Positions 1 to 10,051 of a stretch of 64,000 nt of DNA are shown piece by piece. The DNA is from Brevibacillus porteri (GTDB lineage Bacteria; Bacillota; Bacilli; Brevibacillales; Brevibacillaceae). The stretch spans positions 40,104-104,103 of the forward strand of contig NZ_PXZO01000033.1 in NCBI RefSeq assembly GCF_003013475.1, in the 5' to 3' direction. The position numbers were made by a program, and so were the translations under genes. Every line of letters begins with the position of its first letter. Position 1 is the first letter of the stretch. A model generated the notes under the pieces. The model did not search any database and was not told where the DNA came from. It saw only the letters and a list, made by a program, of their open reading frames with translations.

Positions 1-1088
1 GCCATCAGCAGAATGACTCCTTTTTCCCGTGCATACGCGACCAGCTCACCAGCAGGAATCGTTAGTTCCACACCGAGAAGCAATCCTTTTCCCCGAACCG
101 TAACCACTTTGTCTGGATGCTCTGCCTTGAGCTTCTCCAGCTCTTTGATCAATACATCATGGATATGGGCTACCCGCTCCAAAATCTGCTCTTCTTCCAT
201 CGTCGTAAGCGTCGCGATTCCAGCAGTTGCTGCCAATGGATTCCCGCCAAAAGTAGTACCATGCGTACCTGGAGCAAACGCTTCTGCTACTTCCTTAGTC
301 GCGACGACAGCTCCAATCGGGAACCCACTTCCCAAGCCTTTTGCCAATGAAATCGCATCTGGCTTCACGCCATATTGCTGGAAGGCAAACCATGTACCCG
401 TGCGACCAATCCCAGTCTGTATCTCATCGATTAACAGGAGCAATCCGTGCGCATCGCACAATTCACGCAGCGCCTTCACCCAGGCCTCTTCTGCTGGATG
501 TACGCCACCTTCTCCCTGGACCAGCTCCAGCATAATCGCGCATGTCTTGTCTGTAATGGCTGACTTGACTGCATCGAGGTCGTTGTAAGGAACGGTGACA
601 AATCCTTGCGGCAATGGTGCGAATCCGTCCTTCACCTTTTCCTGTCCAGTAGCCGTCAGGGTAGCCAATGTCCGTCCATGAAAAGACTGTTCAAAGCTGA
701 TGATTTCGTAACGGTCGGTCCCTTTTATTTTTTGTGCATAGCGGCGAGCGAGCTTGATCAAGCCTTCATTCGCCTCCGCCCCACTGTTGCAGAAAAAAGC
801 CTGATCCAGTCCAGACAGACGGCTCAGTTTTTCCGCCAAAATTTCTTGCTGAGGAACATGCACCAGATTCGAGCAGTGCCACAACGTATCGAGCTGTTCG
901 TGCAGCTTTGCCGTTACTTTTGGCGGGACATGCCCTAGTGAGGTCACGGCAATTCCTGAGGTAAAATCGAGATATTGCTTGCCTTGATCATCCCACACCT
1001 GGTTTCCTTGTCCTTTTACCAAACTGATTGGCCATCTCGCATAGTTATTCATGAGATGCACAGGCGCTGTAGTTGTATGCATATTCAT
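1..1088 (-). CDS. argD: Acetylornithine aminotransferase, 3' end cut by window edge
   Basis: PLP-dependent class-III aminotransferase of arginine synthesis, converting N-acetylglutamate semialdehyde to N-acetylornithine in the cytoplasm. Translating the minus strand from the ATG at 1088 gives MNMHTTTAPVHLMNNYARWP, then the family features in order: a GAEANE-type phosphate-binding stretch, LIDEIQTGIGRTG, and the PLP-lysine segment SLAKGLGSGFPIGA. The frame stays open to base 1, so the C-terminus lies outside the window. The start is set by GAGGAGG just upstream. It follows argB by 12 bases and is the last visible gene of an argC-argB-argD operon. Ornithine-oxo-acid aminotransferase is the closest alternative, but context favours ArgD. 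Confidence 0.93.
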   Translation of the reverse strand, partial: MNMHTTTAPVHLMNNYARWPISLVKGQGNQVWDDQGKQYLDFTSGIAVTSLGHVPPKVTAKLHEQLDTLWHCSNLVHVPQQEILAEKLSRLSGLDQAFFCNSGAEANEGLIKLARRYAQKIKGTDRYEIISFEQSFHGRTLATLTATGQEKVKDGFAPLPQGFVTVPYNDLDAVKSAITDKTCAIMLELVQGEGGVHPAEEAWVKALRELCDAHGLLLLIDEIQTGIGRTGTWFAFQQYGVKPDAISLAKGLGSGFPIGAVVATKEVAEAFAPGTHGTTFGGNPLAATAGIATLTTMEEEQILERVAHIHDVLIKELEKLKAEHPDKVVTVRGKGLLLGVELTIPAGELVAYAREKGVILLM

Positions 1089-1100
1089 TTTCCTCCTCAC

Positions 1101-1898
1101 CTAAGCGTAATTGACATTCATACGTACGGTTGTCCCAACTCCCTGCCCCGCACAAACACCGAGCAGATCATCAGCGGTTCCCCGGCAGATGACTACCTGC
1201 TCCACGCCCTGTCCGAGAGCGTCGAGAGCTGCCTGAACCTTCGGAATCATTCCACCAGTAATAATCTCTGCCTGAATCATTTCCTGTATCTCTTCTGCAC
1301 TTGTAGCTGGCACTACTGCTTTGGTTCCGTCTGGCTGAGGCTGCATGATGCCCGGAACGTCTGTCACCATGATCAGTTTTTCGGCGCTGAGTGCAGCTGC
1401 AATCGCTCCTGCGGCTACATCAGCATTGACATTAAATGTCTCTGTGCCATCTTCACTAACGGAAAGGGGAGCAATCACTGGGACATAGCCCTGCCCAAGA
1501 ATCGCTTTCGGAATGGTCGTATCAGCCTTCTTGATTTCTCCTACCCACCCGAGTGGCTTTGACGTTTTTGTTGCCAAAAGAGTCTGACCATCGATGCCAC
1601 TAACTCCCCACGCCTTGGCTCCTGCCTGCGTCAGCCTTTTTACCAGCGCCTTGTTGATACTGCCGCACAAGACCATCTCTACCACACGCAGCGTGTCCTC
1701 GCAGGTAACACGAAGCCCATCGACAAATTGCGGAGTGATCTGAACTCGATCAAGCATACTGTTAATAGCAGGTCCGCCCCCGTGGACGATGACGATCTCT
1801 TGTCCTTGCGCCTGCAGTCCAGCAATCGCCTGAAAGAAAGAGTCAGGTAGCTGATCCATAGTGCTTCCGCCACATTTGATCACGACAATTCCTTGCAT
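1101..1898 (-). CDS. argB: Acetylglutamate kinase
   Basis: Phosphorylates N-acetylglutamate with ATP in arginine synthesis; amino-acid kinase fold, cytoplasmic. About 265 aa, normal for the family. The N-terminal VIKCGGSTM lysine loop, the VHGGGPAIN substrate loop near residue 40 and the C-terminal ITGGMIPKVQAALDAL segment are visible. I chose the ATG at 1898 because GGAGGAG sits just upstream; a longer frame to 1970 would overlap argC and lacks a ribosome site. It lies 13 bases after argC and 12 before argD. argJ, which usually separates argC and argB in Bacillus-type operons, is absent here. Confidence 0.95.
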   Translation of the reverse strand: MQGIVVIKCGGSTMDQLPDSFFQAIAGLQAQGQEIVIVHGGGPAINSMLDRVQITPQFVDGLRVTCEDTLRVVEMVLCGSINKALVKRLTQAGAKAWGVSGIDGQTLLATKTSKPLGWVGEIKKADTTIPKAILGQGYVPVIAPLSVSEDGTETFNVNADVAAGAIAAALSAEKLIMVTDVPGIMQPQPDGTKAVVPATSAEEIQEMIQAEIITGGMIPKVQAALDALGQGVEQVVICRGTADDLLGVCAGQGVGTTVRMNVNYA

Positions 1899-1911
1899 CT
1901 GCTCTCCTCCT

Positions 1912-2952
1912 CTACGGGTATACTGGTACGAGCGGCAAGCCCGTTTTCTCAGGCAAATCAAACATGACATTCATGTTTTGCACAGCTTGACCAGCCGCGC
2001 CCTTCATCATGTTATCGATGACCGACAGCAAGATAACACGCTTCGTGCGCTGATCAACATGGATGGCGATATCGCAGTAATTGGAGCCATAAACTTCTTT
2101 TGTATGTGGATGACTGCCTGCAGGACGTACACGCACAAAAGGCTTATCCGCATAAGTAGCTTCATATAGCTCCTGGATTTGCGCTTGAGTGACATCAGTG
2201 GTTAGTTGTCCGTAAGCCGTGACTAAAATCCCTCGGGTCATCGGCACCAGATGCGGCGTAAATTGAACAAGCGTCTCTTCCCCGCTTTGTTTATGCAGCT
2301 CCTGTTCAATCTCTGGTGTATGCTGATGACTCGCCACTTTATAAGCATGGATGCTTTCATTACTCTCGCTGTAATGAACACCGAGCGATACTCCACGTCC
2401 AGCGCCAGACACACCTGATTTGGCATCGACGATCCAACTGTTAGGCTGTACCCAGCCTGTCTTTACCAGCGGAAGCAGGGCGAGGAGCGTAGCAGTGGGA
2501 TAGCAGCCTGGATTTGCTATGAGACAGGCACCCGCCACTTGCTCTTGATTCCACTCGGTTAAACCGTAAACCGCCGCTTCTACCCATTGGGAAGGGGCAG
2601 GCTCATGTTTGTACCACTTTTGGTAGACCGCACCGTTTTCCAGACGAAAATCCCCGGATAAATCAATGACCTTTACGCCTTTTTCGACCAGCTTCGGAGA
2701 CAGCCCGCTACTTACTCCCGCAGGCGTAGCGAGGAAGATCAAATCGTTCACACCGCTCATGCTGTCTGCATCAATCGGTGACAATGTCGGCAATCCGAGC
2801 CCAGCTGCATGTGGAAACGATTTTTCCAAGCTTTCTCCTTCTGATGAACTTGAATATAAATTTGCGATCTCAACATGCGGATGCCCAGCCAAAAGACGGA
2901 TCAACTCCGCGCCACCATACCCCGTTGCTCCAACAATCCCGACCCGAACCAT
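1912..2952 (-). CDS. argC: N-acetyl-gamma-glutamyl-phosphate reductase
   Basis: NADPH-dependent reduction of N-acetylglutamyl phosphate to the semialdehyde, the third arginine step. 346 aa, full length. It starts with the dinucleotide-binding GIVGATGYGGAELIRLL, and the catalytic cysteine is in NPGCYPTATLLALLP near residue 150. The ATG at 2952 follows AAGGGGAGAG. It is first gene of the argCBD group; the upstream 60 bases hold a promoter and an AT-rich ARG-box-like half site. Confidence 0.96.
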   Translation of the reverse strand: MVRVGIVGATGYGGAELIRLLAGHPHVEIANLYSSSSEGESLEKSFPHAAGLGLPTLSPIDADSMSGVNDLIFLATPAGVSSGLSPKLVEKGVKVIDLSGDFRLENGAVYQKWYKHEPAPSQWVEAAVYGLTEWNQEQVAGACLIANPGCYPTATLLALLPLVKTGWVQPNSWIVDAKSGVSGAGRGVSLGVHYSESNESIHAYKVASHQHTPEIEQELHKQSGEETLVQFTPHLVPMTRGILVTAYGQLTTDVTQAQIQELYEATYADKPFVRVRPAGSHPHTKEVYGSNYCDIAIHVDQRTKRVILLSVIDNMMKGAAGQAVQNMNVMFDLPEKTGLPLVPVYP

Positions 2953-2995
2953 GCTCTCTCCCCTTTATCTCATTCCGTATTTTTATACATGAATA

Positions 2996-3024
2996 ATAAT
3001 AAAAATCCATTTGGAATACAACAA
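2996..3024 (-). promoter_or_regulatory. Candidate sigma-A promoter and ARG-box-like half site for argC
   Basis: Minus strand reads TTGTTG, a 17-base spacer, then TATTAT. Immediately downstream is TTATTATTCATGTATAAA, which resembles half of an AhrC/ArgR operator (TGAAT and ATTCA arms). Repression by arginine is expected for this operon, but the operator match is only partial. Confidence 0.45.
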
Positions 3025-3044
3025 AAAAACTTTTTTACGTCCAA

Positions 3045-3073
3045 AGAAAAAAGCGCCCGATTGCTCAAGCGCT
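3045..3073 (-). terminator. Intrinsic terminator of cccB
   Basis: On the minus strand, AGCGC (3073-3069) pairs with GCGCT (3056-3052) around a 12-base loop, followed by a run of T. It lies just after the cccB stop codon and before the argC promoter. Confidence 0.75.
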
Positions 3074-3088
3074 GGTTTGTTGCCCTGT

Positions 3089-3478
3089 TTACTTTTTGTC
3101 CGCTAACCATGCAGCGATGTTTTCTGCATCTTTTCCTTTGACGAGACCAGGAGGCATTGATCCTTTTCCTTTTTCCAAAATGCCCAGGATCTGCTCCTTG
3201 TTCAACTGACTACCGATCTTTTGCAAGTTCGGTCCAACTGCCCCTTCCAGCGTCTGTCCGTGGCAGCCTGCACAGGTATTTTTGAACATGGTTTCTGCAG
3301 TTGCTGCATCATAGCTGCCGGATGGCGTCGTCGAAGGTGTTTCTGTTGCTGGTTTTTCGGCTGCCGGCGTTTCTGTCGCTGGTTGTTGTGCTGGCGGCTG
3401 TGTTTGCTTGCTGGTACCACAGGCACTTAGCGAGAATGCGAGTACAGCCGCTATCAAAACGAATGGAATACGTTTCAA
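3089..3478 (-). CDS. cccB: Lipoprotein cytochrome c-551 (CccB type)
   Basis: Small membrane-anchored c-type cytochrome that carries electrons on the outer face of the membrane. 129 aa. The signal peptide ends in a lipobox, LSACG, giving a lipid-modified cysteine near residue 20. A Pro/Thr/Glu-rich linker follows (about 24-52), then a single haem domain with CAGCH near residue 70 and the distal methionine in GSMPPGL. The neighbour prfB matches the Bacillus order prfB-cccB. A terminator follows directly. Confidence 0.9.
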   Translation of the reverse strand: MKRIPFVLIAAVLAFSLSACGTSKQTQPPAQQPATETPAAEKPATETPSTTPSGSYDAATAETMFKNTCAGCHGQTLEGAVGPNLQKIGSQLNKEQILGILEKGKGSMPPGLVKGKDAENIAAWLADKK

Positions 3479-3555
3479 GGCTGTTCCCTCCTTTATTCGG
3501 ATTCTTCGCTAAGTATGCCTCCGACTACCAATTCTCATTCTTGCCAGAGCCACAT

Positions 3556-3825
3556 TTAGGACAAAGGAAGCTCTAACGGGCTCCATTCACGTAACTCCAA
3601 CGTCCTTGCGCCTTCCACGACAACTGGATCAGCCTCAGCCAATTTGCGAGCTTCTTCCAGAGAATCCGCTTTGTAAATAACCAATCCGCCAAGCTTATCT
3701 GTGAAGGGTCCTGCCATGATCACTTTTCCCTGCTTGTACAAATCATTGATATACGTAAGATGCGCAGGTCTTACTTGAGCATTCAGCTCTTGATTCACGA
3801 TTGGCAAAAATGCGGCATACAACAT
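3556..3825 (-). CDS. YciI-like family protein
   Basis: 89-aa protein of the YciI/YCII ferredoxin-like superfamily, small dimeric-barrel proteins of mostly unknown function. Visible family features are the early R-P-A-H-L-Y/N-D-L-like helix, the GKVIMAGPF strand, and KADSLEEARKLAEADPVV. I chose the ATG at 3825 because AAAGGAGAG precedes it; an upstream ATG at 3864 has no such site. It stands alone between cccB and a divergently transcribed histidine kinase. The biochemical role is unknown. Confidence 0.8.
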   Translation of the reverse strand: MLYAAFLPIVNQELNAQVRPAHLTYINDLYKQGKVIMAGPFTDKLGGLVIYKADSLEEARKLAEADPVVVEGARTLELREWSPLELPLS

Positions 3826-3968
3826 AGACGGTTTCTCTCCTTTTTCATGACCTTGTTCTTTCATGAATTATAACATAATTATGAATACGGACTTTGGTCT
3901 GGTAGGATTTTTCCTTTCTACAGCGAACGATTCAAAGGTAGCAAGTAGCAACAGAGAGGCGGATAGGT

Positions 3969-5405
3969 ATGGGCACGCAGATACAGTTATATACATCTCT
4001 CTTCCACAACAATCCTGACGCTGTTTTCATGTTCGACATGCAGGGAAGATTCACAGGAGTAAACGCTGCTGGCGAAGCATTGGTAGGATACACCTCTCAA
4101 GAATTGCTGCGCATGCAAATTTGGGAAATTCTCGCTTCTACAGAAGATCTCGACAGTAAGAAACAACAACAAATCCTCTCTGCAGGAATCAGAAAAAATA
4201 AGCATTATCAGTTGATCCATAAAAACGGGCAGGTTGTTGATATTATCGCTTCCAGCTTTCCCATTTTTCAAAACGGCGAAATCATCAGTCGCTATTCCAT
4301 TGCCAAAAACATCACGCAGCAAAAGAAAATGGAAGAGGCTTTTCACCAGATGCAAGAGAACTTTCGGTTAATATCCGAAAACATTATGGATTTGATTTTT
4401 ATTGTAAATGTGGATGGAATTATTACCTACGCTTCCCCTTCTGTTCAGGCAGTTACTGGTCTCACGATTGATCAAGTGATCAATCAGCATTTTTTAATCT
4501 TGATTCATCCTGAGCAAGTAACCAACGCCAAGAGCGATTTTGCTCAAATGATGAAGCAGAAGATCACACTCGATGCCGAGTACCATTACCTGCACCCAGA
4601 CGGAAGAATGTTGCTGTTCGATGTGAAAGGAACACCTGACATTTGTTCGAACGGTCATATTCTCAGCACGGTTTTTGTGGCACGTGATATTACAGAACGT
4701 CGGCAATCAGAGGAATTGCTTCGTTACTCTGACAAGCTGTCAGTTCTAGGAGAGCTTGCCGCGGGAATCGCCCATGAAATTCGCAATCCACTTACGGCCT
4801 TGAAAGGGTTTATTCAACTCATGGAAGGGGACGAGTTCGCCAATCAGCAATACTTGCAAATTATGCGATCCGAAATCGACCGGATCACTTCGATTACCAG
4901 TGAGCTTTTGATCATGGCGAAGCCGCAAGCGTTGCGATTTGCTCCCAACGGCCTTTTGCCATTGCTTTCGTCTGTCATTAAGCTTTTGGAACCACAGGCA
5001 CTTCTTAAAAATGTATCTATTCTTACTGATTTTCCGCAAGTGACTTCCCTCATTTTGTGTGAGGAATATCAAATCAAGCAAGTCTTCATAAATATCATAA
5101 AAAACGGCATGGAAGCCATGCCGTTAGGTGGGAATCTCACAATCAAGGTTGTAGAGCGCTCTTCCGATGTTGTCATCCGAATCAGCGATCAAGGACAAGG
5201 TATCCCTGCCGAGCTACTTCCCCGATTAGGAGAGCTTTTTTATAGTACAAAAGAAGCAGGAACCGGCCTGGGGTTAATGGTAAGCTCAAAAATTATTCGC
5301 GATCACGGCGGTACAATCAACATCACCAGTGATGTCGGCAAAGGAACCACCGTATCGATTTCCATACCAAAAGCCTTGAAGCCTTCTGTTTCGTTTACCG
5401 ATTAA
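3969..5405 (+). CDS. PAS-PAS sensor histidine kinase (sporulation-kinase-like)
   Basis: 478-aa soluble histidine kinase without membrane segments. Two PAS domains (about residues 5-120 and 128-245) precede a HisKA dimerisation domain with the phospho-acceptor H269 in [10 protein letters not shown], then a HATPase domain with N-box [11 protein letters not shown]1 box DQGQGIP and G2 box GTGLGL. The architecture resembles the cytosolic kinases KinA/KinE that feed the Spo0 phosphorelay. No response regulator lies beside it, which fits an orphan phosphorelay kinase, but the signal and target cannot be read from sequence. It is one of few plus-strand genes, and its 3' end overlaps the convergent prfB by 11 bases. 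Confidence 0.88.
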   Translation: MGTQIQLYTSLFHNNPDAVFMFDMQGRFTGVNAAGEALVGYTSQELLRMQIWEILASTEDLDSKKQQQILSAGIRKNKHYQLIHKNGQVVDIIASSFPIFQNGEIISRYSIAKNITQQKKMEEAFHQMQENFRLISENIMDLIFIVNVDGIITYASPSVQAVTGLTIDQVINQHFLILIHPEQVTNAKSDFAQMMKQKITLDAEYHYLHPDGRMLLFDVKGTPDICSNGHILSTVFVARDITERRQSEELLRYSDKLSVLGELAAGIAHEIRNPLTALKGFIQLMEGDEFANQQYLQIMRSEIDRITSITSELLIMAKPQALRFAPNGLLPLLSSVIKLLEPQALLKNVSILTDFPQVTSLILCEEYQIKQVFINIIKNGMEAMPLGGNLTIKVVERSSDVVIRISDQGQGIPAELLPRLGELFYSTKEAGTGLGLMVSSKIIRDHGGTINITSDVGKGTTVSISIPKALKPSVSFTD

Positions 5406-6508
5406 TCTGCGCGCGTAGATAAGCATCGATAAACGAATCAATCTCACCATCCATGACTGCTTGAACGTTTCCTGTCTCCATATTCGTCCGGTGGTCTTTT
5501 ACCAGACTGTATGGGTGGAAGACATAGGAACGAATTTGGCTGCCCCATGCAATATCTTTTTGTTCACCTTGAATCGCGGCCAACGTTTTCTCTTGTTCTT
5601 CCCGTTTTTTCTCGAACAGTCGTGCCGTCAGCATCTTCATCGCACGCTCCCGGTTTTTAATCTGGGAGCGTTCTGTTTGACACGTCACCACAATTCCAGA
5701 AGGCAAGTGAGTAATCCGTACAGCGGAGTCAGTCGTGTTGATATGCTGACCACCTGCACCGCTGGAACGATACGTATCGATTTTCAGGTCTTCTGTACGT
5801 ATGTCTACCGCATTATCGTCTTCGATCTCCGGCAGGACGTTGCAAGACACAAATGATGTGTGACGACGTCCAGAGGCATCAAACGGAGATATCCGCACAA
5901 GACGATGAACCCCTTTTTCTGATTTGAGGTAGCCATACGCATTGTAACCCTTAATGAGGAGAGTAACACTTTTTACACCGGCTTCATCACCAGGCAAATA
6001 GTCCAATGTCTCCACCTTGAAGCCCTTGGCATCCCCCCAACGTGTATACATGCGCAGAAGCATGGACGCCCAATCCTGGGACTCTGTCCCACCCGCTCCC
6101 GGATGTAGCTCCAGAATGGCGTTGTTCTTGTCGTATTCATCACTCAAAAGCAATTCCAGCTCAAAGCTCTCAAATGACTTCCGCAGCTCCTGCGTACTGT
6201 CATACAGATCTTGAATGAGGGACGCATCCCCTTCTTCGATGACGAGCTCCAGCATTACCTGGAGATCCTCGTACTGGGAATCCAGCTTGGCCATCGTCTC
6301 TACGAGGCTTTTGATGGCATTCAGTTCACTGATTGTCTTCTGCGCTGCATCATTGTCATCCCAAAAATCGGGTGCCAGCATGCGCTCTTCCAGTTCACCG
6401 ATTCGTTCCTGTTTTACTGGGAGGTCAAAGAGACCCCCTGATATCCGCTAATCGCTTAGCCATGCTAGACATCTCTTGTTTGATGTCCGCAATATCGATT
6501 AATGCCAT
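5395..6508 (-). CDS. prfB: Peptide chain release factor 2, +1 programmed frameshift
   Basis: RF2 recognises UGA and UAA and triggers peptide release on the ribosome. It reads from the ATG at 6508 (AAGGTG upstream) for 27 codons to an in-frame TGA at 6427-6425, then continues in the +1 frame from 6426 to the TAA at 5395, about 370 aa in all. The long second frame has the stop-recognition SPF motif in RISPFDASG and the catalytic GGQ in [14 protein letters not shown]. Translation depends on the frameshift signal. The 3' end overlaps the convergent histidine kinase gene by 11 bases. Confidence 0.97.
6425..6439 (-). promoter_or_regulatory. prfB autoregulatory frameshift site
   Basis: Minus strand reads AGGGGGTCTCTTTGAC. 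The Shine-Dalgarno-like AGGGGG (6439-6434) lies three bases before the slippery CTT (6430-6428), which abuts the TGA stop (6427-6425) followed by C. When RF2 is scarce, the ribosome slips +1 on CTT and continues into the main frame, giving autoregulation of RF2. Confidence 0.96.
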
Positions 6509-6622
6509 GTTGCGAATCACCTTCTCTTTACGTAAGCTATGTTTTATTGTAACGTAATTTGCCAGATGCGCAAATACGGCAGCATGTCACGTTTAGAAAA
6601 GGGACTTCGCCGCTACCCTTTG

Positions 6623-7084
6623 TCACGTTGCCACCGGTGGTGATGGCGAGGATCTCAGGTCTCGGATTTCATGTGGTTGTTTATTTTCCGTCTGTGGTAC
6701 AGCAACCAGATGGAGATGCGTACGTCGAGCTTCGCTTGCTTTCAACTGATAAGCTTGCTTGATGAAGGCTTGTCTCTTCCAGTTGTGTGTTTTTCGATAT
6801 TTTTTGGCTAGCGGACTTTCACGCGTTCGATCCACCATTCCATTCGGCGGTGCGATCAAGGCCTCATTCCAATTCGGCTCCGGAATTTCCTCTATCAGTC
6901 GCTTGTCCTCAAAGACCGGGTCTTGCGCAGAGATGACTCTCGGTAATTCGATCCCCTCCTCCTTTTCAATCAGCTGTACTTTTTTATTTTCTTTTCCTGT
7001 CTTTAGCACTGCTTTTAAAGTAACAGAAATGCGCTCCATAATATTCTTCGTTTGTATCCCCATCACGTTCACTGACGTTCTCAT
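6623..7084 (-). CDS. Hypothetical protein, 153 aa
   Basis: I do not recognise this protein. It is hydrophilic and charged, with no signal peptide or membrane helix: a short beta-prone N-terminus (MERISVTLKAVLK), an acidic middle and a basic C-terminal third (residues 90-125), ending in a Pro/Ser-rich tail. The ATG at 7084 is preceded by GGGGGA about 11 bases upstream. It lies between the secA terminator and prfB on the same strand. Only this frame is open here on the coding strand, so it is plausibly real, but function is unknown. Confidence 0.5.
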   Translation of the reverse strand: MRTSVNVMGIQTKNIMERISVTLKAVLKTGKENKKVQLIEKEEGIELPRVISAQDPVFEDKRLIEEIPEPNWNEALIAPPNGMVDRTRESPLAKKYRKTHNWKRQAFIKQAYQLKASEARRTHLHLVAVPQTENKQPHEIRDLRSSPSPPVAT

Positions 7085-7271
7085 TTGTTCATTCCCCCGT
7101 CTTCGTGAATTTTTGGTAAAAGTGTTGTACTTACGATTCTATTTATTTTTCAGATAATTACCACTTGAATCGTTCGATCACATTTACCAGTGTTAGACAA
7201 ATAGATCGTTAATATCAGACGAGGAAGAATAGATGAGGACGAATACTGTCAAGGCATTAGGAATGGGCAAG

Positions 7272-7321
7272 AAAAAAACATTCCCCTCGCACCGAATTTG
7301 CCGATACGAGAAGAATGTTTT
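7272..7321 (-). terminator. Intrinsic terminator of secA
   Basis: Minus strand AAACATTC (7320-7313) and an inner CTCG pair with CGAG and GAATGTTT (7283-7276), followed by a T-rich run. It sits 10 bases after the secA stop. Confidence 0.8.
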
Positions 7322-7331
7322 GTCATATTCC

Positions 7332-9851
7332 TTAGTGTTTCTTATTTTGGCGTTTGCGTTCTTGCTCCTGAGCGCGACGCTGTGCACGGTTTTTCGGATC
7401 AGCATCACCGGAGGTCTCCGGATCTGGACGATCAGATGGTCCGGAAGTTTGCAAGTTGTCCGGGTCGATTCCTTGACCGCGAATAACATCCTGACGCTCC
7501 AGGTTTTGACTGACTTCGGCCTTCATGATATACATAGCGACTTCTTCCTGAACAGCAGCCAGCATACCTTGATACATTTCGTATCCTTCGAACTGGTACT
7601 CACGAAGCGGGTCGTTTTGTGCGTAGGCGCGCAGGTGAATACCTTGACGCAACTGATCCATCGCATCGATGTGATCCATCCACTTGCTGTCGACAGCACG
7701 CAGAATGACGACTTTTTCAAACTCGCGAATCGATTCGCCGATTTCTTCTTCACGCTGTTTGTACTGCTTATCGACTTCTGCTTTCAACAGCTCGAGAATT
7801 TCTTCTGCTTCCATGCCTTTCAGCATTTTAGCTGTAATCGTTTCTTCATGGAGGAACCCATTATTGGCAGCATCGGCCAATGCTTGCAGATCCCAATCCT
7901 CTGGTACCTCTTCTTTTGGACAATGCAGAGACACTGCACGCTCCATTACTGCGTAGATCATATTCAAAGCAACATCGCTGAGGTCTTCCTGCTCCAGGAT
8001 GTCTTTACGCTGTTTGTAGACAACCAGACGCTGTTGATTCATCACGTCGTCGTACTGGAGAACGCCTTTACGTGCATCGAAGTTCGATCCCTCTACACGC
8101 TTCTGCGCAGATTCCACCGCACGAGTAACCAGGCGGCTCTCGATCGGCATATCCTCTTCCATACCTAGACGATCCATCATATTCATGATATTGTCCGCAC
8201 CGAAACGACGCATCAGCTCATCTTGCATCGAGAGGAAGAACTGGGATGAACCCGGGTCCCCCTGACGACCAGCACGACCACGCAGCTGATTGTCAATCCG
8301 ACGGCTCTCGTGACGTTCTGTACCGATAATATGAAGACCGCCCTGCTCTGCAACACCTTCGCCCAGCTGAATGTCCGTACCGCGACCCGCCATGTTTGTC
8401 GCAATGGTAACCGCTCCATACACACCTGCACGCGCAACGATTTCCGCCTCGCGCTCATGCTGCTTCGCGTTCAGTACGTTATGCGGTACGCCTTTTTGCT
8501 TTAGCATTTGGGACAAGCGCTCCGAGTTTTCGATGGAGATGGTACCTACCAGGATCGGTTGGCCCTTTTTGTGACGCTCGACAATGTCGTTTACAACCGC
8601 ACGATATTTGGCTGCCTCTGTTTTGAAAACAAGGTCTGGTGAATCAATACGCTGCACAGGCTTGTTCGTTGGAATCACCACGACGTCGAGACCATAAATC
8701 TTTTTGAACTCCTCTTCTTCCGTCTTCGCTGTACCTGTCATACCGGCCAGCTTCTGGTACATACGGAAGTAGTTTTGCAAGGTAATGGTCGCCAGTGTCA
8801 TGCTCTCGCTTTGGACACGCAAACCTTCTTTGGCTTCAATCGCTTGATGCAAGCCATCGCTGTAACGACGTCCAACCATCAGACGGCCGGTGAACTCGTC
8901 AACGATCACAACTTCGCCTTCCTGCACTACGTAATCAACATCGCGCTTGAACAGCACTTGTGCCTTCAACGCCGCCGTAATGTGGTGGTTCAACGTGATA
9001 TGTGCCGTATCGTACAGGTTGTCGATGTTGAATGCCTGTTCGACTTTGCTCACGCCTTCATCCGAGAGGTTGACGATTTTCAGCTTCTCATCGATTGTGA
9101 AATCTTTTTCTTCTTCCAGGCGTTTCACAAAATGCGAGCAGATGTAGTACAGCTCTGTCGATTTGTTAGCAGAACCGGAGATGATCAACGGCGTACGTGC
9201 TTCGTCAATCAAAATGCTGTCCACCTCGTCGATGATAGCGAAGAAGAGTGGACGTTGCACCATTTGTTCCTTGTACAGAACCATATTGTCACGCAGGTAA
9301 TCGAAGCCAAATTCGTTATTCGTACCATACGTAATGTCACACGCGTATGCTTCGCGTTTTTCTTCAGGGCTCAGTCCATTCTTGTTCAAACCGACTGTCA
9401 GTCCAAGGAAGTTATACAGCCTACCCATGATAGTCGAGTCACGCTCAGCCAAGTATTCGTTCACGGTAACGACGTGGACGCCTTTGTCCATCAAAGCATT
9501 CAGGTATGTCGCCAGTGTCGCAACCAGTGTTTTACCTTCACCCGTCTTCATCTCGGAGATACGGCCTTCCTGAAGAACCATACCACCAATCATCTGGACG
9601 TCGAAGTGACGCATGCCCAGTACACGGATCGATGCTTCACGTACAACGGCAAACGCTTCATTCAAAATTTTGTCCAGTTCTTCTCCATTTGCCAATCGCG
9701 CCTTAAACTCAGCTGTCTTCTCACGCAATTGGTCATCCGAGAGTGCCTTAATCGTTGGTTCCAGCGCGTTGATACTTTCTACGCGCTTAAACATTTTCTT
9801 TACTTCACGTTCATTGCTGTCGCCGAATATCTTTTTAACGAGTCCTAACAT
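7332..9851 (-). CDS. secA: Preprotein translocase ATPase SecA
   Basis: Motor ATPase that pushes unfolded secretory proteins through SecYEG. About 839 aa. Walker A is GEGKTLVA near residue 102, the DEAD-type box is [14 protein letters not shown] near 210, and the second RecA domain carries [12 protein letters not shown] and [11 protein letters not shown]. The chosen ATG at 9851 follows AAGGGG; an ATG at 9890 lacks a ribosome site. The C-terminus ends in a basic tail ([18 protein letters not shown]) and shows no CxCxSGxxxxxCC(H) zinc motif typical of many SecA proteins. It lies downstream of hpf, as in Bacillus, with its own terminator. Confidence 0.97.
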   Translation of the reverse strand: MLGLVKKIFGDSNEREVKKMFKRVESINALEPTIKALSDDQLREKTAEFKARLANGEELDKILNEAFAVVREASIRVLGMRHFDVQMIGGMVLQEGRISEMKTGEGKTLVATLATYLNALMDKGVHVVTVNEYLAERDSTIMGRLYNFLGLTVGLNKNGLSPEEKREAYACDITYGTNNEFGFDYLRDNMVLYKEQMVQRPLFFAIIDEVDSILIDEARTPLIISGSANKSTELYYICSHFVKRLEEEKDFTIDEKLKIVNLSDEGVSKVEQAFNIDNLYDTAHITLNHHITAALKAQVLFKRDVDYVVQEGEVVIVDEFTGRLMVGRRYSDGLHQAIEAKEGLRVQSESMTLATITLQNYFRMYQKLAGMTGTAKTEEEEFKKIYGLDVVVIPTNKPVQRIDSPDLVFKTEAAKYRAVVNDIVERHKKGQPILVGTISIENSERLSQMLKQKGVPHNVLNAKQHEREAEIVARAGVYGAVTIATNMAGRGTDIQLGEGVAEQGGLHIIGTERHESRRIDNQLRGRAGRQGDPGSSQFFLSMQDELMRRFGADNIMNMMDRLGMEEDMPIESRLVTRAVESAQKRVEGSNFDARKGVLQYDDVMNQQRLVVYKQRKDILEQEDLSDVALNMIYAVMERAVSLHCPKEEVPEDWDLQALADAANNGFLHEETITAKMLKGMEAEEILELLKAEVDKQYKQREEEIGESIREFEKVVILRAVDSKWMDHIDAMDQLRQGIHLRAYAQNDPLREYQFEGYEMYQGMLAAVQEEVAMYIMKAEVSQNLERQDVIRGQGIDPDNLQTSGPSDRPDPETSGDADPKNRAQRRAQEQERKRQNKKH

Positions 9852-9990
9852 AAGGACACCCCTTCCATATACTGCCAAACGAAAATGCACAAGCCGGCAT
9901 GAGTCCAGATAATAAAAAAAGGATACCGATTCTACGAAAATAATACTTTCTAAAAAGATATTTTATCAAATAGAGCATCCTCTACACAAG

Positions 9991-10017
9991 TAAAGGGAGT
10001 TGCTAATAGCAACTCCC
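9991..10017 (-). terminator. Intrinsic terminator of hpf
   Basis: Minus strand GGGAGTTGCT (10017-10008), a 3-base loop, AGCAACTCCC (10004-9995), then TTTACTTG. A near-perfect 10-bp stem placed between hpf and secA, so the two are at least partly separate transcripts. Confidence 0.8.
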
Positions 10018-10051
10018 TAGTCTTATACGAATGAGAATGTGTAAAGTTTCG

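Noticed and set aside
7233..9848. Long plus-strand open frames (311 and 357 codons) opposite secA
   Set aside because: Antisense shadows of secA with Phe/His/Gln-rich composition; no ribosome sites.
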